Below, one piece after another: positions 1 through 11,639 of a stretch of 64,000 bases of DNA. Position numbers and translations under genes: made by a program. Origin of the DNA: Hygrocybe punicea. Lineage: Eukaryota > Basidiomycota > Agaricomycetes > Agaricales > Hygrophoraceae. How positions within the stretch are numbered: the stretch's first letter is position 1; the number at the start of each line of letters is the position of its first letter. The notes beneath the pieces are model-generated. The model was not told the origin of the DNA. It ran no database searches and saw only the letters and a list, made by a program, of their open reading frames with translations. The stretch lies in contig OY744467.1 of assembly GCA_963556145.1 (NCBI GenBank), positions 3,906,001-3,970,000 of the forward strand. Direction: 5' to 3'.

Positions 1-3000
1 CCTTCGACGACGACTTGGCGACGACAGCGTCTTCTACGGATTGGAAGCGTTTCCAGCGTAGTGACACAACCAGCTGATGGTGAACGAGAATCCCCCGAAG
101 TTCCCTGTTCGAGTCCATCTCAAGCTGCAGACGAATCGAGCGCCCTGCGACCTAACAGTCGTTCTTACGGCACAGTCCCTTCTTCCCGCCGTCATCGTCT
201 GCTCAGTAAACCGTCCTTTCTCCACCGACTTTCCGATATTAACCTTCCTGGTGTCCGCTTCTTCTCAGCTTCTAGCCCCCCATCACCAGCGCTCGTATCC
301 CCATCTTACTTTCGCAACAGCGAGCGTCGCATCTCTGCCTACGATGCAGCTCTTGGCTTTCAGTCCAACAGCCTAGACAAAGAAACAGAATCCGATGCAA
401 AGATCAATGGAATTCGCGTCTGGTATTCCTCCTTTTCGTCCATCGACTGGCTACATGACTCCATCAAGGACTCTGTCCGCTTCTCGAGAATGAGAAAGCG
501 CAAATCCATTCGAGCTCGTATCCGTTTGATCGTTGACAAAAGCATCGGGTGGTGGATTGTCACTATTGTCGGATTCCTCGCTGCTGTGGTGGCATTTCTG
601 ATCGTGAAGAGTGAGCAGTGGTTGTTCGATTCTAAAGAGGGATATTGCCGCGAGGATTGGTGGAAGGCGAAGAGATTCTGCTGTCCCGAAGTTGCCCTTC
701 ATCCCGACTTTGTCACCATGGATGTTGGCGAAGATTGCACTACCTGGCGGACCTGGGCACAGGTGTTTGGCCCGGCTGCACATAAGGGTGGATGGTTAGA
801 TATCGAGCAGGAAGTCATTGAATACATTGCCTATGCAATTGTTGCTGTACGTATCTAGTTCCCTGTCGTGGCCCATACTCCTGACTACTCACTTCAGTTA
901 ATACTGGCACTGATATCGTGTCTGCTAACAATACATCTAACGGCTTCCACATCTTTTGTTACGCGTAAAGAATCTGGTGTTCTCGCGCCTGACTTCGCTG
1001 CGCCCGACGATCGAAAAATTACCACCATCCCTACCATGCAGCCCAAACGCAAGGTCATGTACTATGTATGATTTCATCACTGCTGCTGATGCTCTGAATC
1101 ATAAGTTCTGGTGGTAGGCAGCTGGAAGTGGAATACCTGAAGTGAAGACGATCTTATCTGGTCAGCTCCACCGCCCTGTGTTTCTCATACCAACTGAACC
1201 GGATTGAAGGCTTTGTTATCCACGGCTACTTGGGCGGTCGGACTCTGTTTACCAAGGCTGTCGGTCTGTCGTTGTCCGTCGCGTCCGGGCTTTCTCTAGG
1301 TAACGCGCTGTCTCATTCTGTGACTCGCACGAACTGTGACGTTCTCCCACACAGGCAAAGAAGGACCCATGGTTCACATCGCCAGCTGCATAGGAAATAT
1401 AGTCAGTCGTTTCATCAGCAAGTACGAGAACAATGAAGGTAGGCATTGTCTTTTTTTCCCTCCAGTTCGCGTTTTGGTTGACACCTTCGTAGCAAAACGA
1501 CGGGAGATCCTTAGTGCGGCATGTGCAGCAGGTGTAGCCGTAGCATTTGGTGCCCCCATTGGTGGGACATTGTTTAGTCTTGAAGAAGTGAGCTACTTTT
1601 TCCCTAGTAAGGTCATGTGGAGAAGGTCCGTTTGGGTCCACAGTATCTTGTCCGAGATCACCGCGAACATTGTTTCTCTCTTTTAGTTTCTTCTGCGCCA
1701 TGATTGCGGCCATTACCCTCAAGTTCCTGGATCCTTTCGGGACTGGAAAGTTGGTCCTGTTCCAAGTGACCTATGATAAGGTGGGGCAAATTGTTGCTGG
1801 TTCACGTTTCAAACTGAAGCCAGCTTGCATAGGACTGGCACGCTTACGAGCTTGGGGCATTCTTACTGCTAGGTGTATTTGGTGTATGTTGTACCATTAT
1901 CGGGAACGGCTCTGTATCCAATCGATCACACAGGGCGTTTATGGTGCTTATTTTTCAAAACTGAACTATCGCTGGAGTCGGCATGTGCGCAATGGGACGT
2001 GGCTGAAGACCCACCCGGTCGCGGAAGTTATGCTTGTGTGCCCATTTCTGCGTTATACCAGACTGCCTTATCTTGATACAACTCTCAGGTCACCATAGCT
2101 ACGACGATCCTGTGTTTCCTTAATCCTTACACAAGGATGGGTGGCACTGAGCTCGTCTACAATCTTTTCGCAGAATGTCGCACTGGCTCTGGCAACAATC
2201 ATTCCGGCCTTTGCGTCGTAGAGCCTGGCTCATTTGAACAGGTGTGGCCAGTTGTACGGGCGATACTCGTGGCAATGATTGTCAAGGGAGCACTAACCAT
2301 CGTGACTTTTGGGATCAAAGTTCCCGCAGGGATATTCATCCCGACCTTGGGCGTCGGTGCATGTGCAGGCAGGGTAATGGGTATCGGTATGCAGTGGCTG
2401 CAGTCGAAGTATCCAGAAAACGATATATTTCGTGCGTGTGGGGGTGACAATGATTGTGTCATTCCAGGTCTATATGCTATGGTCGGCGCTGCAGCTACAT
2501 TGTCTGGAGTAACGGTATGCCTGCATCTCACCGCTTCACATGTGTTCGGCTGGCTTATTCCCGTGGCACCTCTAGCGAACCACAGTATCGCTTGCCGTCA
2601 TTATGTTTGAACTCACAGACACGTTGACATATGCTGTCCCAGTCATGCTCGCTGTCCTAGTTGCCAAGACAGTGGCGGATGCATTGGAACCAAAGGGAAT
2701 ATACGATCTTGTTATCGAGTGCGTACATCCGAAAGCAAGCGGAGGACAGACTGAATTATTCGGGTCGTTGTATAGGCTATCTCAGCTGCCTTACCTCGAT
2801 GCCAAACATGAGTATCTCTGGGGAAACCTCCAAATACAAGATGTGGTGAGCGCACTCTACTGACGGCCGCTCGGATCGTGATTACCTGCTTTGCTTAGAT
2901 GGATCGCGATGTTGATGTCATTCGAGTTTACCGAGAAAATACGGTCAGAAGTTTGCGAGATCAACTCCAAGCTCTCGTGTGTTCTGGAAATGATGATAGC

Positions 3001-3571
3001 GGATTCCCGATTCTTAGGAAAAGCGAAGAAGAAGATTGCTCGAGGATGATAGGGTACATTGGTGCCAACGAACTCGAACATGCCCTCAGTATGTTCTTTC
3101 CAAACCTCAGATAAACCGTCGATGTTGAGCCTTTTTAATTCAGGTATTGTGGCTGACAATCCCGACAAAGAAGTTTCCTTTCATACCAAATATGATCGCA
3201 GAGACATGAACTCGTCTTCGTTGTCTTCCTTGCTGGAGAACCATGATGGTATTGATCCTTATGACTTCAGTGTCTACATGGATCAGGTATGTTCATGGGC
3301 CCGTTCCAGATCGGAAGTAGTTGATCATGACTGGTTCCAAAACAGGCACCACTTACCATCCAATCAAATTCACCTCTCGAACTTCTTCACCAGTTCTTTG
3401 TCAAGCTTGGTGCTCGGTATGTTGTATTGACTGACACTGATGGATACTGTGAGTTGACTGATGGCTTCATCGTGGATCACACTGAATGATTGCCTTTCCA
3501 ATGCAGATGAGGGTGTCATTGATAAGAAGGCGTGGGTTGCCTTCCTCAGTGAACTAGAAGAGAAATCCTGA
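1..3571 (+). CDS. CLC-type voltage-gated chloride channel/antiporter, 5' partial
   Basis: Membrane chloride channel or Cl-/H+ exchanger of the CLC family, Gef1-like, usually in Golgi, endosome or vacuole membranes. The reading frame is open to base 1, so the start lies outside the window. The first exon runs to about 846 and has a hydrophilic N-terminus and a first TM helix. The selectivity motifs are present in order: GSGIPE at about 1120-1140, GKEGPMVH at about 1356-1380 (contains the gating glutamate), a GAPIGG region at about 1550, and GIFIPTLG at about 2330. CBS-like sequence follows the membrane part, and the protein ends at the TGA at 3569-3571. Introns I can place are 847-897, 1066-1117 and 1161-1209; more follow. 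The serine in GSGIP is typical of chloride-selective rather than nitrate-selective CLCs. Channel versus exchanger cannot be decided from these motifs alone. Confidence 0.93.
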
Positions 3572-3696
3572 ACGTCGTCGTGTTGAAATTTCCTCGTATT
3601 TGGAATTTGGAATTTGGAATAGTTACCCATGACTAATGCATAGTGTAAACAAAGCAAAATCTTACGCACTTCTTACGCACTTTCTTCTGCATAACC

Positions 3697-4300
3697 ATGG
3701 CTGGTCTTGGAGTACCTGTCAAACTTTTACACGAGTCTCTCGGACATGTCATCACTGTCGAGCTAAAAACAGGCCAACTATACCGTGGCAAGCTCGCCGA
3801 AGGTACGGCCGATCCCAAACTGCCCTAAGTATCCTTTCTGAACTGTTGTAAGCCGAGGACAACTTGAACATCTCATTGAAGGACATCACGGTGACTGGGC
3901 GGGATGGCCGTGTGTCGCAACTGGACCAAGTGTATATTCGAGGGAGTATGGTCAGATTCTTTATCGTACCAGATATGTTGCAGAATGCTCCAATGTGAGT
4001 CATCGTTGATTTTGTTTCCCGTGCGCTGAATATCGCATGGTTCAGGTTCAAACGGGTGGGACCGAATGCCATGAGGGGGAGGGGTATTGGTACAGCACGT
4101 GGACGGGCTACGATCATGCGCGGTGTGTTTCCATTCCATTCTTTGTCTGCCAGATAGAACTGAAGTTCCCTCCTTTCACCAATAGCGAACGGTATGTTTC
4201 ACTCTGGTTTTGCTCCCTACCCCCCTTTTCACATTGTACTGTTCTCCCAGCGCGTCGGGGTCGTGGTGTTGCACCACCAGCACGGGGTATCAGGCGGTGA
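3697..4300 (+). CDS. SMD3: Small nuclear ribonucleoprotein Sm D3
   Basis: Core Sm-ring protein of the U1, U2, U4 and U5 snRNPs, acting in spliceosome assembly. Four exons give a protein of about 120 residues. The start [13 protein letters not shown] and the segments [26 protein letters not shown] and [15 protein letters not shown] match the Sm1 and Sm2 motifs and the D3-specific surroundings. The C-terminus is an Arg/Gly-rich tail ([14 protein letters not shown]) like the methylated RG tail of D3. Exons are 3697-3802, 3853-3994 and 4046 to about 4122, then a last short exon ending in TGA at 4298-4300. The length agrees with the family. The gene is in tandem with the upstream CLC gene, 125 bp away. 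Confidence 0.95.
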
Positions 4301-4509
4301 ACCATTTTCATGTTGTACGGTACCCTACGGAATATTTGCCGTTGTGAGTGTACAAGTTCAAGTACTTTCCTCAAAAGAACGATAGTAAATAGTTAAGCGT
4401 CCCTGGATTTCATTCCGAAGACCCAGATGCCATTAATACTGGCGGATAACTAGTATGTTATGAAAGTCTTTCTGCAATTGCAAGACGATGTCCCACGTCA
4501 AACTTTCAC

Positions 4510-4866
4510 TCAGAAATCGGATACCCTGCCCTTGAAGCTCCAATCACCGTCACCGTCCCCCCAACGACAAACAGGTTCTCGCTTGGGCCCACCTTCTTCT
4601 CCAGTCACGGGGTTGACGTCGCCGTCGAAATCAGATACCAGAGGACGGGGCGCATCCGGGTGCAAGGCCAGTTGGGCTTCGGCTGCCTCATGCGACTGAG
4701 TAGCAGACATTGGTGCGTGGGCCGTGCGCAAGAGTTCCTCGAACTCACGTTGTTGCGCCTTGGGAAGAGGAGGAGGAGAAGGTTGGTTGAGGCTGGCAAT
4801 CATGCGGTAGGAAATCGGTGGAGGTCGGAAGAAGGATCTTGTGATAAGGTTGCAGACGATCACCAT
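4510..4866 (-). CDS. Succinate dehydrogenase assembly factor 4-like protein (SDHAF4/Sdh8)
   Basis: Mitochondrial matrix chaperone family that helps flavinylated Sdh1 assemble into complex II. The C-terminus carries the family signature: DFDGDVNPVTGEEGGPK, then a Trp-Gly-Asp stretch and DWSFKGRVSDF at the very end. The N-terminus from the Met at 4866 is rich in Arg and Ser with few acids, as expected of a matrix-targeting sequence. The start is uncertain: a good acceptor (CTTAG) lies directly before this ATG and a matching donor lies about 50 bp further upstream, so a short 5' exon or a spliced leader region is possible. A gene length of 118 residues is in the family range. It is divergent to the zinc-cluster regulator that starts at 5208. 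Confidence 0.82.
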   Translation of the reverse strand: MVIVCNLITRSFFRPPPISYRMIASLNQPSPPPLPKAQQREFEELLRTAHAPMSATQSHEAAEAQLALHPDAPRPLVSDFDGDVNPVTGEEGGPKREPVCRWGDGDGDWSFKGRVSDF

Positions 4867-5207
4867 CTAAGCTGTATCAGAGACGAATGCTTAAGGAGCA
4901 AAAAAGACGGTACCTGGAACAGCCAAGCCAGAGCTGTGTGGGAGCGATCTACAGGGAACGTTGCTGTTGCTTTGGTGACCGGTGACGGCGCAGCATGGAG
5001 AGGACACAGGTCACATAAGGTTACCCAGATCAAATCGATGAACTTGTACCTTTATGGAGGGCAGGACGTCAAAAGTCGAGCACGACGTGTGATGGATGTG
5101 CTGGACGGAGGCAGGTGCAGCCTCAAGGAGCTCAGGGTCGATGTGCTCCCGCCTGTTATTTGTCACCCCTGAATGTTACCACCGTTCATGTCGGCTTATC
5201 TTGCTCC
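4867..5207. promoter_or_regulatory. Divergent intergenic region, SDHAF4 / zinc-cluster factor
   Basis: This 341-bp stretch separates two divergent starts and should hold both promoters. On the minus strand it contains a plausible 5'UTR intron (donor near 4914, acceptor just before 4866). No clear TATA box or conserved ORF was seen. Confidence 0.4.
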
Positions 5208-8200
5208 ATGAAGCCCTCCACGCAACTTGAATCCATGTCGTCCCATCAAGACCGCGCTGCAATGTACAAGAAACGAAAAATAGAGAGGGCCTGCGACTCT
5301 TGCCGTCGTAAAAAAACAAAGTGCGATGGCCCCAAGATGGCCAACAGCGTCTGCACAAATTGCCTTCAGACTCACAAAAGTTGCACTTATGTGTATGTTC
5401 CTTCGCCAGTAGGACTACCAACACTCGCTGACTTGGCGCCCTCTGCAGTGAGTCTTCGAGGCCTCGTGGACCGTCGAAAGCGTTAGTCGCCTTGACGCTG
5501 CTACACAATATTGTTTTTCACCTGAAATGTAGTTATGTCACTGCAATGGAAGACCGAGTCGAAAAGTTGGAGGGTTTACTCAGAAGGGTGAGTTGACCCT
5601 TTTTTTCGGGTGTGAATTTCAACCTTCACGACGGAAACCCTTCCAAACGACGTCCCGAACCATGATTTCGTCCGGTTCACGTTGAACCACCCAGTCGTCC
5701 TTCCTTCCTTCCCAGTTTATCTGTAACCCTGATCTTCTCCGTATCCATAGCTTCGTCCAGAAACCGACTTTTCTGAAGAACTCGGTCCACCCGTCATTCG
5801 TGACTCTTGGAAAGGAGCAGAGGAGAAACCAACACGCCCGAGTTCGCACACCAGCTCATCACTCTCTCGTTCGGAGTCCTCGACCCCTCTCCAGGCGTAC
5901 CCCATCGACAAGTCCTCACCATTTTCCCACTACCGCGTTCCGCCACCCCTCAAATTCAAGCATTCACGTCGAAAATCCGCTCGCATACAACATGAAGAGG
6001 CATTGCAGACTTCTGGATCCGATTCAGACTCTTCTTTGGAAGCTCATTCAACCACTGACGATGAATGCGAACGCTTTCAAGCCCTCGCAATAGCAATGCC
6101 CCTCCCAACATCTGCTTTGCGCTACCATGGAAAGAGCAGCCAGTCCTCGCTGATTAAAGCGACAAGGGAGCTCAAAGAACTGCGTATTCAGGAACTGTCT
6201 TCCGGCTGTGAGACTTCAAGACAATTTGCTCTGCGGGGAGATTTTTGGGGCCCTCCCTCAGTAAGTAGGCTTGAACCAAGTCAAGCCGATTTACCTATTG
6301 CCTACATCATTTTCTTCCACTGTTTTTGGTTCTAATTCTTCCAGATCCTCATTGATGTTCGCATTTTATATAGTGGGAGATGCATTGGGAAGGTCTACAT
6401 GTCGACTCCCCAAGTGTCTTGCCTGCCTTGATCTCTGAATTTCCCCCGCCTGACCTCGCACAGAAGTTATGCGACCTCTACTTTATACATGTCAACACGC
6501 CGTGGCCTCTATTGCACCGGCCAATGTTCGATCGGCAATTTCACGAAAAGCTGCATTACTGTAACCATTGGTTTGCGTGTCTTTGCTTGTGCGTCTTTGC
6601 GGTGGCTAGCCGGTGGTGCGACGATCCAAGAGTTATCCCAGTAACCCATACTTCAGACGAAGACTCTCAGGGAGAACCTGATTGGCATCTGGCAGGGACG
6701 CAATATTTCGAGGCGGCACTTGGTGACCATATCTTCCCAGCTTTTGGCCCCAGTCGTTGATTGATTGATTCCAATACTACAGATGTTCATCGTTTTCGCC
6801 GCAGCGTTGTAGGGACACCGTGTCTTTTTGAACTGCAGACATTCAGCGTGAGTTGGTCTTTTTTCTCTCGTCTAATACTCACATTGTCTCACTTTCAGTT
6901 GCTGGCAATGTTCTGGAGAGGTCGAAATCACCAACATCTCGCTTGGCTCATGGTTGGCGTGGGTATCCGCAAAGCCTTGGATATCGGGGCACATCGCAGG
7001 AAGACATACACTAGTAAAGTTACTGTCGAAGGCGAGCTGTGGAAGAGAGCGTTTTGGTTGCTGGTTGCATATGAACGGATCGACAGCACCGCTGTGGGGC
7101 GATCCTGTATTGTACAGGACGAAGAGTAAGCACCCCAATTAACCCCATTCCCTCAGTTGGTGTTCATTCCCCAGGAATAGCATCGACCTAGATCTTCCTT
7201 TGGAAGTTGATGACGAATTCTGGGAAACCGAAGATCCTACGTTGGCATTCCAACAGCCGCAAGGCCGGCCAGCATTAGTCGCCGCGTTCAACTTATGGAT
7301 TCAACTCACTCAAGTAATTGCGTACACATTAAGGATATTGGTTTGTAACATTTATTCACGTCCAAATACCGCACTAAACCACCATGCAGTATGCCGCTGA
7401 CAAGTCCAAACTGCTGTTCGGCGTCGCGACAGCACGGCGGAGGGAAGAGGTTCTTACGCACTTGAATACTGCCCTGAAAGAATGGCTTAATTCAGTGCCC
7501 GAACATCGTATGACCTGACTTCCCCCTGTTTCAACAGCCATAAATCTGAAAATATTCTCCTAACAGTCCAGTGGTCGAACCAGATCGAAAACCCCAAGTT
7601 CTCCAGTCAATCAGCGACTATTTACTCATCCTACTATTCGACTCGAATCCTTATCTATAGAACTTTTTTCCCGTCCCCGAAAGATGATTCCGACGACATA
7701 CTGAGAAAACCTCTCTCCGATATTTTTACATTTCCTGCTGTTTCGATCTGTGTGGATTCCGCAAAGTCACTCGCAGACATACTCGACGACCAGCTGAAAC
7801 GTGGTTTGTCCAACACCCCCTGCATGACCGCCGTTGCACATCTTGGTGCTGCCCTGCTTCTAGGCCACATCTGGGGCCTCAAATGCAAGGCAAGGTCACA
7901 ACTGGAAGGAAAACTAGATATCAAACCTCCTGTGGCACAGGCTATCGAGTCTCTGATGGGCGATATTTCTATCTTTCTACGGGCACTGGAGTGGGCTGCA
8001 CCAAGATGGGAGAATGCTGCACATTCATTGTGAGTGTCCTCCCAAGTCTTCGTTTAAGTTAATTTGACTCCATGTGACCATAGACGAAAGATCCGGGAGT
8101 CTTTACCTGATGCGGATGGCCCTACACCATCCCCGACGATTTGGTCAGGTTCGGATCTCCCCCAGCACCATATCACGACTGCTCCTGCCCTAGTATCACA

Positions 8201-8885
8201 AGAGACGAACGACTGGCCATGGTATTCAGCTGCACAAATCCCATCGAAATTTGCGTTCTGCTACACCGCTGTCTTGAATAACTTGCCATCTCACACCAAC
8301 GATTTCCAACGATCACCGTGGAAGATTCATGAGCTTGCTGAGGAAAGACAGCAAGGTAACACTCCCCTTCTGTCGTCTTTTCCGGTTCAAAGCTCGTGGT
8401 CCGACCAATCATTGCCGCCGCAATCATGTGCTATTTCTGCACATCATACATATTCTGGACACGTTCAACCCGTCGACTTGCCTCGCAGGGTACCAACAGT
8501 AGGGTTCGTGGAAACAATAGGCTGCCTCGACACTTGCTCCCGTCAAGGGGAGATATTGGATGTGACCCAAAACGCAAATATGGAGGACGGGCAACCCGCT
8601 CATCTGCAAACGATCACATACGCAAACCCCACCGACGACGATAGGTCAGGGGTATGGGAAAACAACCATAGGTATGATTCTCTCGTCATTGTAGTACAAT
8701 ACTGTGTTGATGACGAAACTCTTACGAGTAGATCGACTTGGGGAGATTATAGTGCCACGAATGGCACTGGGTTCGGCCTTTCTGGTGCTCTGTGGAATAA
8801 CGGGAGTACATATTATCAGACTCCTTTCGCCCACCATCGAATAGAAATTGACTGTCCTCAAGAGCCTCGCGTTCTTGGCCCATGA
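5208..8885 (+). CDS. Zn2Cys6 fungal transcription factor with fungal_trans (XlnR-like) middle domain
   Basis: Nuclear DNA-binding regulator. The binuclear zinc cluster begins at CDSCRRKKTKC (about 5290) with spacing C-x2-C-x6-C-x9-C-x2-C-x6-C, preceded by basic residues. Splicing a donor at about 5393 (GTATGT) to an acceptor at about 5450 gives the usual linker (SSRPRGPSKAYVTAMEDR) and the dimerisation coiled coil EKLEGLLRR. Further exons carry the fungal-specific factor domain: DLYFIHVNTPWPLLHRPMF at about 6475-6530 and a GVGIRKALDIGAHR helix at about 6960. The C-terminal part (8084-8885) is long, polar and low in conservation. The last exons use an intron at 8030-8083 and the stop is at 8883-8885. 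I chose the Met at 5208 because it is the first in frame near the cluster; Mets at 5235 and 5268 are alternatives. The target genes cannot be told from the sequence. Confidence 0.88.
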
Positions 8886-9324
8886 AGTAATGAGCTGTAG
8901 CTTTGGACTTTCGATAACATTAGAACCCTCCCTGAATGGCTTCCATAGGACTTGTAATGTATCGTGATAGTGCATCCATAATAGTTTGAGATTCATTGGG
9001 AGGCGTTAATAAATCCGAGTCGGAACTTGCGCATCATGATCAGATAACGAACGAGGTTGGCTCGGCTTCACGAATACTATGTTGCTGAACATGCTTGAAT
9101 TGATGTTGACGGCCTCTTATTATCATCCTGTTCTTGATTCGACTATCCTTTCCTTGGTGTGGTGTGAAAACACATACGATAAGAATGCCATACAGCGAAA
9201 ATACTCGCTCTCGAGTGGGCAGCAACCTTGTCAGTATTCGCAAAGACATTAGGTAATTGGCAAGATCAGGATAGACCTGTGCAAAGACGAGTCGATGATT
9301 TGTAGGCTCGTGAAACAGCCTCGA
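8886..9324. other. Intergenic, convergent gene ends
   Basis: This stretch is the shared 3' region of the transcription factor (+) and Rmt2 (-). Short ORFs exist on the minus strand but have no recognisable content. I see no repeat or RNA gene here. Confidence 0.5.
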
Positions 9325-10815
9325 TTACATACTGGTCGATGCAATGGGGAGTCGATAAATGGGCAGGGTGAAATATTTCCGACTTTGCCCCCATCGACAT
9401 TCATCATCTGCCTCCATCACATTTACATCGCTCCATTCAACTTTCATACCGGCCTGCCCGAGATGCAGCTCGGAAAGATGCGAGAAAACGTCGTAAAATA
9501 GCGCATCTATGTTGATTTCGATTTCATGAGTGCGACAGAGTCCAAGTTCGCCTACTTACTAGTTGCTCCAAGGCCATTGAAAAAGCTAAACCTGGAGACC
9601 CGGTCTGCGAGTAGGTTTGGGATGTGTTGAAAGAAATGATGCAGTTCTGAGTTGATGATGTTAGTCGAAATGTTTGACGCTTTTCCAGATACAGCACCCA
9701 GCTTCGTACCTTGGTAATTTTCGGCAAAGGTGTCGGTGAAAACAATGTCAAACCGACCCCAACTCAGCAAGTTTGCACTGTCAACGAAGTCTTGCCATTT
9801 ACCCTCAAAAACGTTGACGCCCTTCCTATGGTACCATCCAAGTTCTTTCATATGTTGTAATACGTCAGGATGTGGTTCAACGATGACATGTTGTGATGGT
9901 GATGTCGAGAGGGATTGGAAAAGGTTGTCGATCTGACCGTGAAGTGTCAACAGATGATCGACGTACTTTGGACCGAAAGAACTCACGATACCGAGACCGA
10001 ACCCGATGTTGAGCACTCTTAGGCCCCGTGTGAAATATTTATGATCATGGCATAGTTTATGAACCGTTTCTTGCACTTGAGGGTACAGTATCAACGTGAC
10101 CGATATAATTGAAATGTTGCACTCACTGATTGGCGCCTCCCAACCCATCATAACGCCAATTTCCTGATTACCTACGCCGACCAGGCAAATCTCTTGATTA
10201 TTTACATCTTTTGTGAACCGCAAACGAGAAGATAGGAATGCATCTGTCGATCCGGCAGCCGTAGAGTCGATCCCTTTCAGGACAAGAGCAGAGGCAGACT
10301 CGAGCAATAAACGTGACGATGAAAGCAATGTAAGGAGGAGTTCTGATTGATAACTAGTTAGTGCATGAAAATGAACCCAGAGAAAAATCCGACCTGCCTG
10401 TGCGAAGACCAGCATCGCGGATCATGGCATAAATTGTGCCGTTATTCAATGAAAGTGCAACATCCGCAGCTGTGCTCTCGTGGTTGTCAACTAGAGGTGT
10501 ATGAAACGGGTCTGTTAGAAATTCGAGGTGCGAAAGTGGAGTCAACCCACCTGCATTCCACAATGCGCCAGCATCAATCAGGAGCTTTACGACGTCTTCC
10601 CGCTCTGTATATGCAGCAGCGTGTAGCGGAGACAGGCCATCATCTTCGTTTTGGTACCATAAGGGTGCCCCAATGTCGATGAGAGCCTGGACGTCTTCCA
10701 ATGTTGCTCGACCCAAGATGGCGTTGATGAGTCCTTGACCAAGTTCAGTCAAGGCATTCAAGTTGATGGGTTGTTCACTCTGAATATGTGGGTCTTCGAG
10801 TCTTTCTGCTTCCAT
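9325..10815 (-). CDS. RMT2: Protein arginine N5-methyltransferase Rmt2
   Basis: S-adenosylmethionine-dependent enzyme that methylates the delta nitrogen of arginine; in yeast the substrate is ribosomal protein uL11. The protein starts MEAERLEDPHIQ at 10815. An N-terminal ankyrin-like part follows (GLSPLHAAAYTEREDVVKLL, about 10640-10580), the domain order typical of Rmt2. The methyltransferase half shows motif I (VLNIGFGLGIVSSF, about 10010), the post-I acidic site (VIVEPHPDV, about 9880), FDIVFTDTFAENY, and SFFNGLGATN at a splice junction near 9552. The last exon (after an intron of about 60 nt) gives LFYDVFSHLSELHL and ends LPIAST-S-M with TAA at 9325-9327. Ankyrin repeats and catalytic domain are both complete, so the gene looks functional. 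Confidence 0.93.
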
Positions 10816-10888
10816 GACTCGGAACTGCGCCAGAAATTATAATATGTAATATTGTGGCACGGGACTCTGATGTATAAAAAATACGGAG

Positions 10889-11639
10889 TCAATCATCGTG
10901 GATGATGAGCTTTGGCGCTTCCAAAACCTGGAGTTGTAACGGGGCATCTACACCAGCATTTGAGCCTGTAAGCGGATGTATTTCTGGCAGATTTTCATCG
11001 TCGGAAGTGTTGTCGAGTCCCTCCTCCTCCTCCTCCTCCTCCTCCTTGTCACTCGCTTCGCCAGATCTTCTGAAAACTAGTTCTTTCCCGTTAATCAGCC
11101 TTCGCTTTTTCATGGGAGAATCTGTGGCATTCCCTCCGATATGGCTCGCTCGAGCCCCGGATCCGTTCTCGCTTGGGATGCCCTTGCCTTTCGCCCTCTG
11201 TTTTTTCTTATGTCTCTTTGCGCGGTTTTTTGCAGTTTTGGCTTCTGTCTGCTCTTCCGCTTCTTGTTTCTTGCGTTCGAATTCAGCTTGTTCAGCTTCC
11301 TATTAAACATGTTCATCAAAATTGAAACTGTACCGCATTTTATCAACCACCACGGACCTTTTGTGCCGCCTCATCAAGTAACTTAAGTCTTTCGTATTCC
11401 CTCCTCCGACTCGCCTTGTAGACATGGAACTCTCCGCTTCCTGCGCCTGCACTGGAACCCTGGACGTTCTTCATCATTTCTCGCGCCGGTCTAATGGTCT
11501 TCTCCTTGGGTGGGGAGGGAACATAAGCTATTTTTGTCGGGTCCTTGAGCAGTTTGTCCAGTTGCAAGCGCTGGCGCTCGACCGCTGTCGGCGCATGTCG
11601 ATTGACAGGCCCTCGTTGTGAAGAGTCTGCTGTTGACAT
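10889..11639 (-). CDS. PRKR-interacting protein 1 homolog (DUF1168)
   Basis: Small basic nuclear protein. Relatives of PRKRIP1 are late-stage spliceosome components. The diagnostic block SSAGAGSGEFHVYKASRRRE lies at about 11470-11410 and is followed by a long helix rich in Glu, Lys and Arg (EAEQAEFERKKQEAEEQ...), as in the family. Two exons are joined by an intron of about 58 nt (about 11346-11289). The C-terminus adds an acidic run of Glu residues (GAG repeats at 11025-11050 on the complement) and ends in IIHDD with TGA at 10889. The acidic tail is less conserved than the core. Only 73 bp separate it from the Rmt2 start, and both are on the minus strand. Confidence 0.88.

Noticed and set aside
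105..116. GTTCGAGTCC, a tRNA B-box-like sequence
   Set aside because: It lies in the coding frame of the CLC gene, and no A-box or cloverleaf stems surround it.
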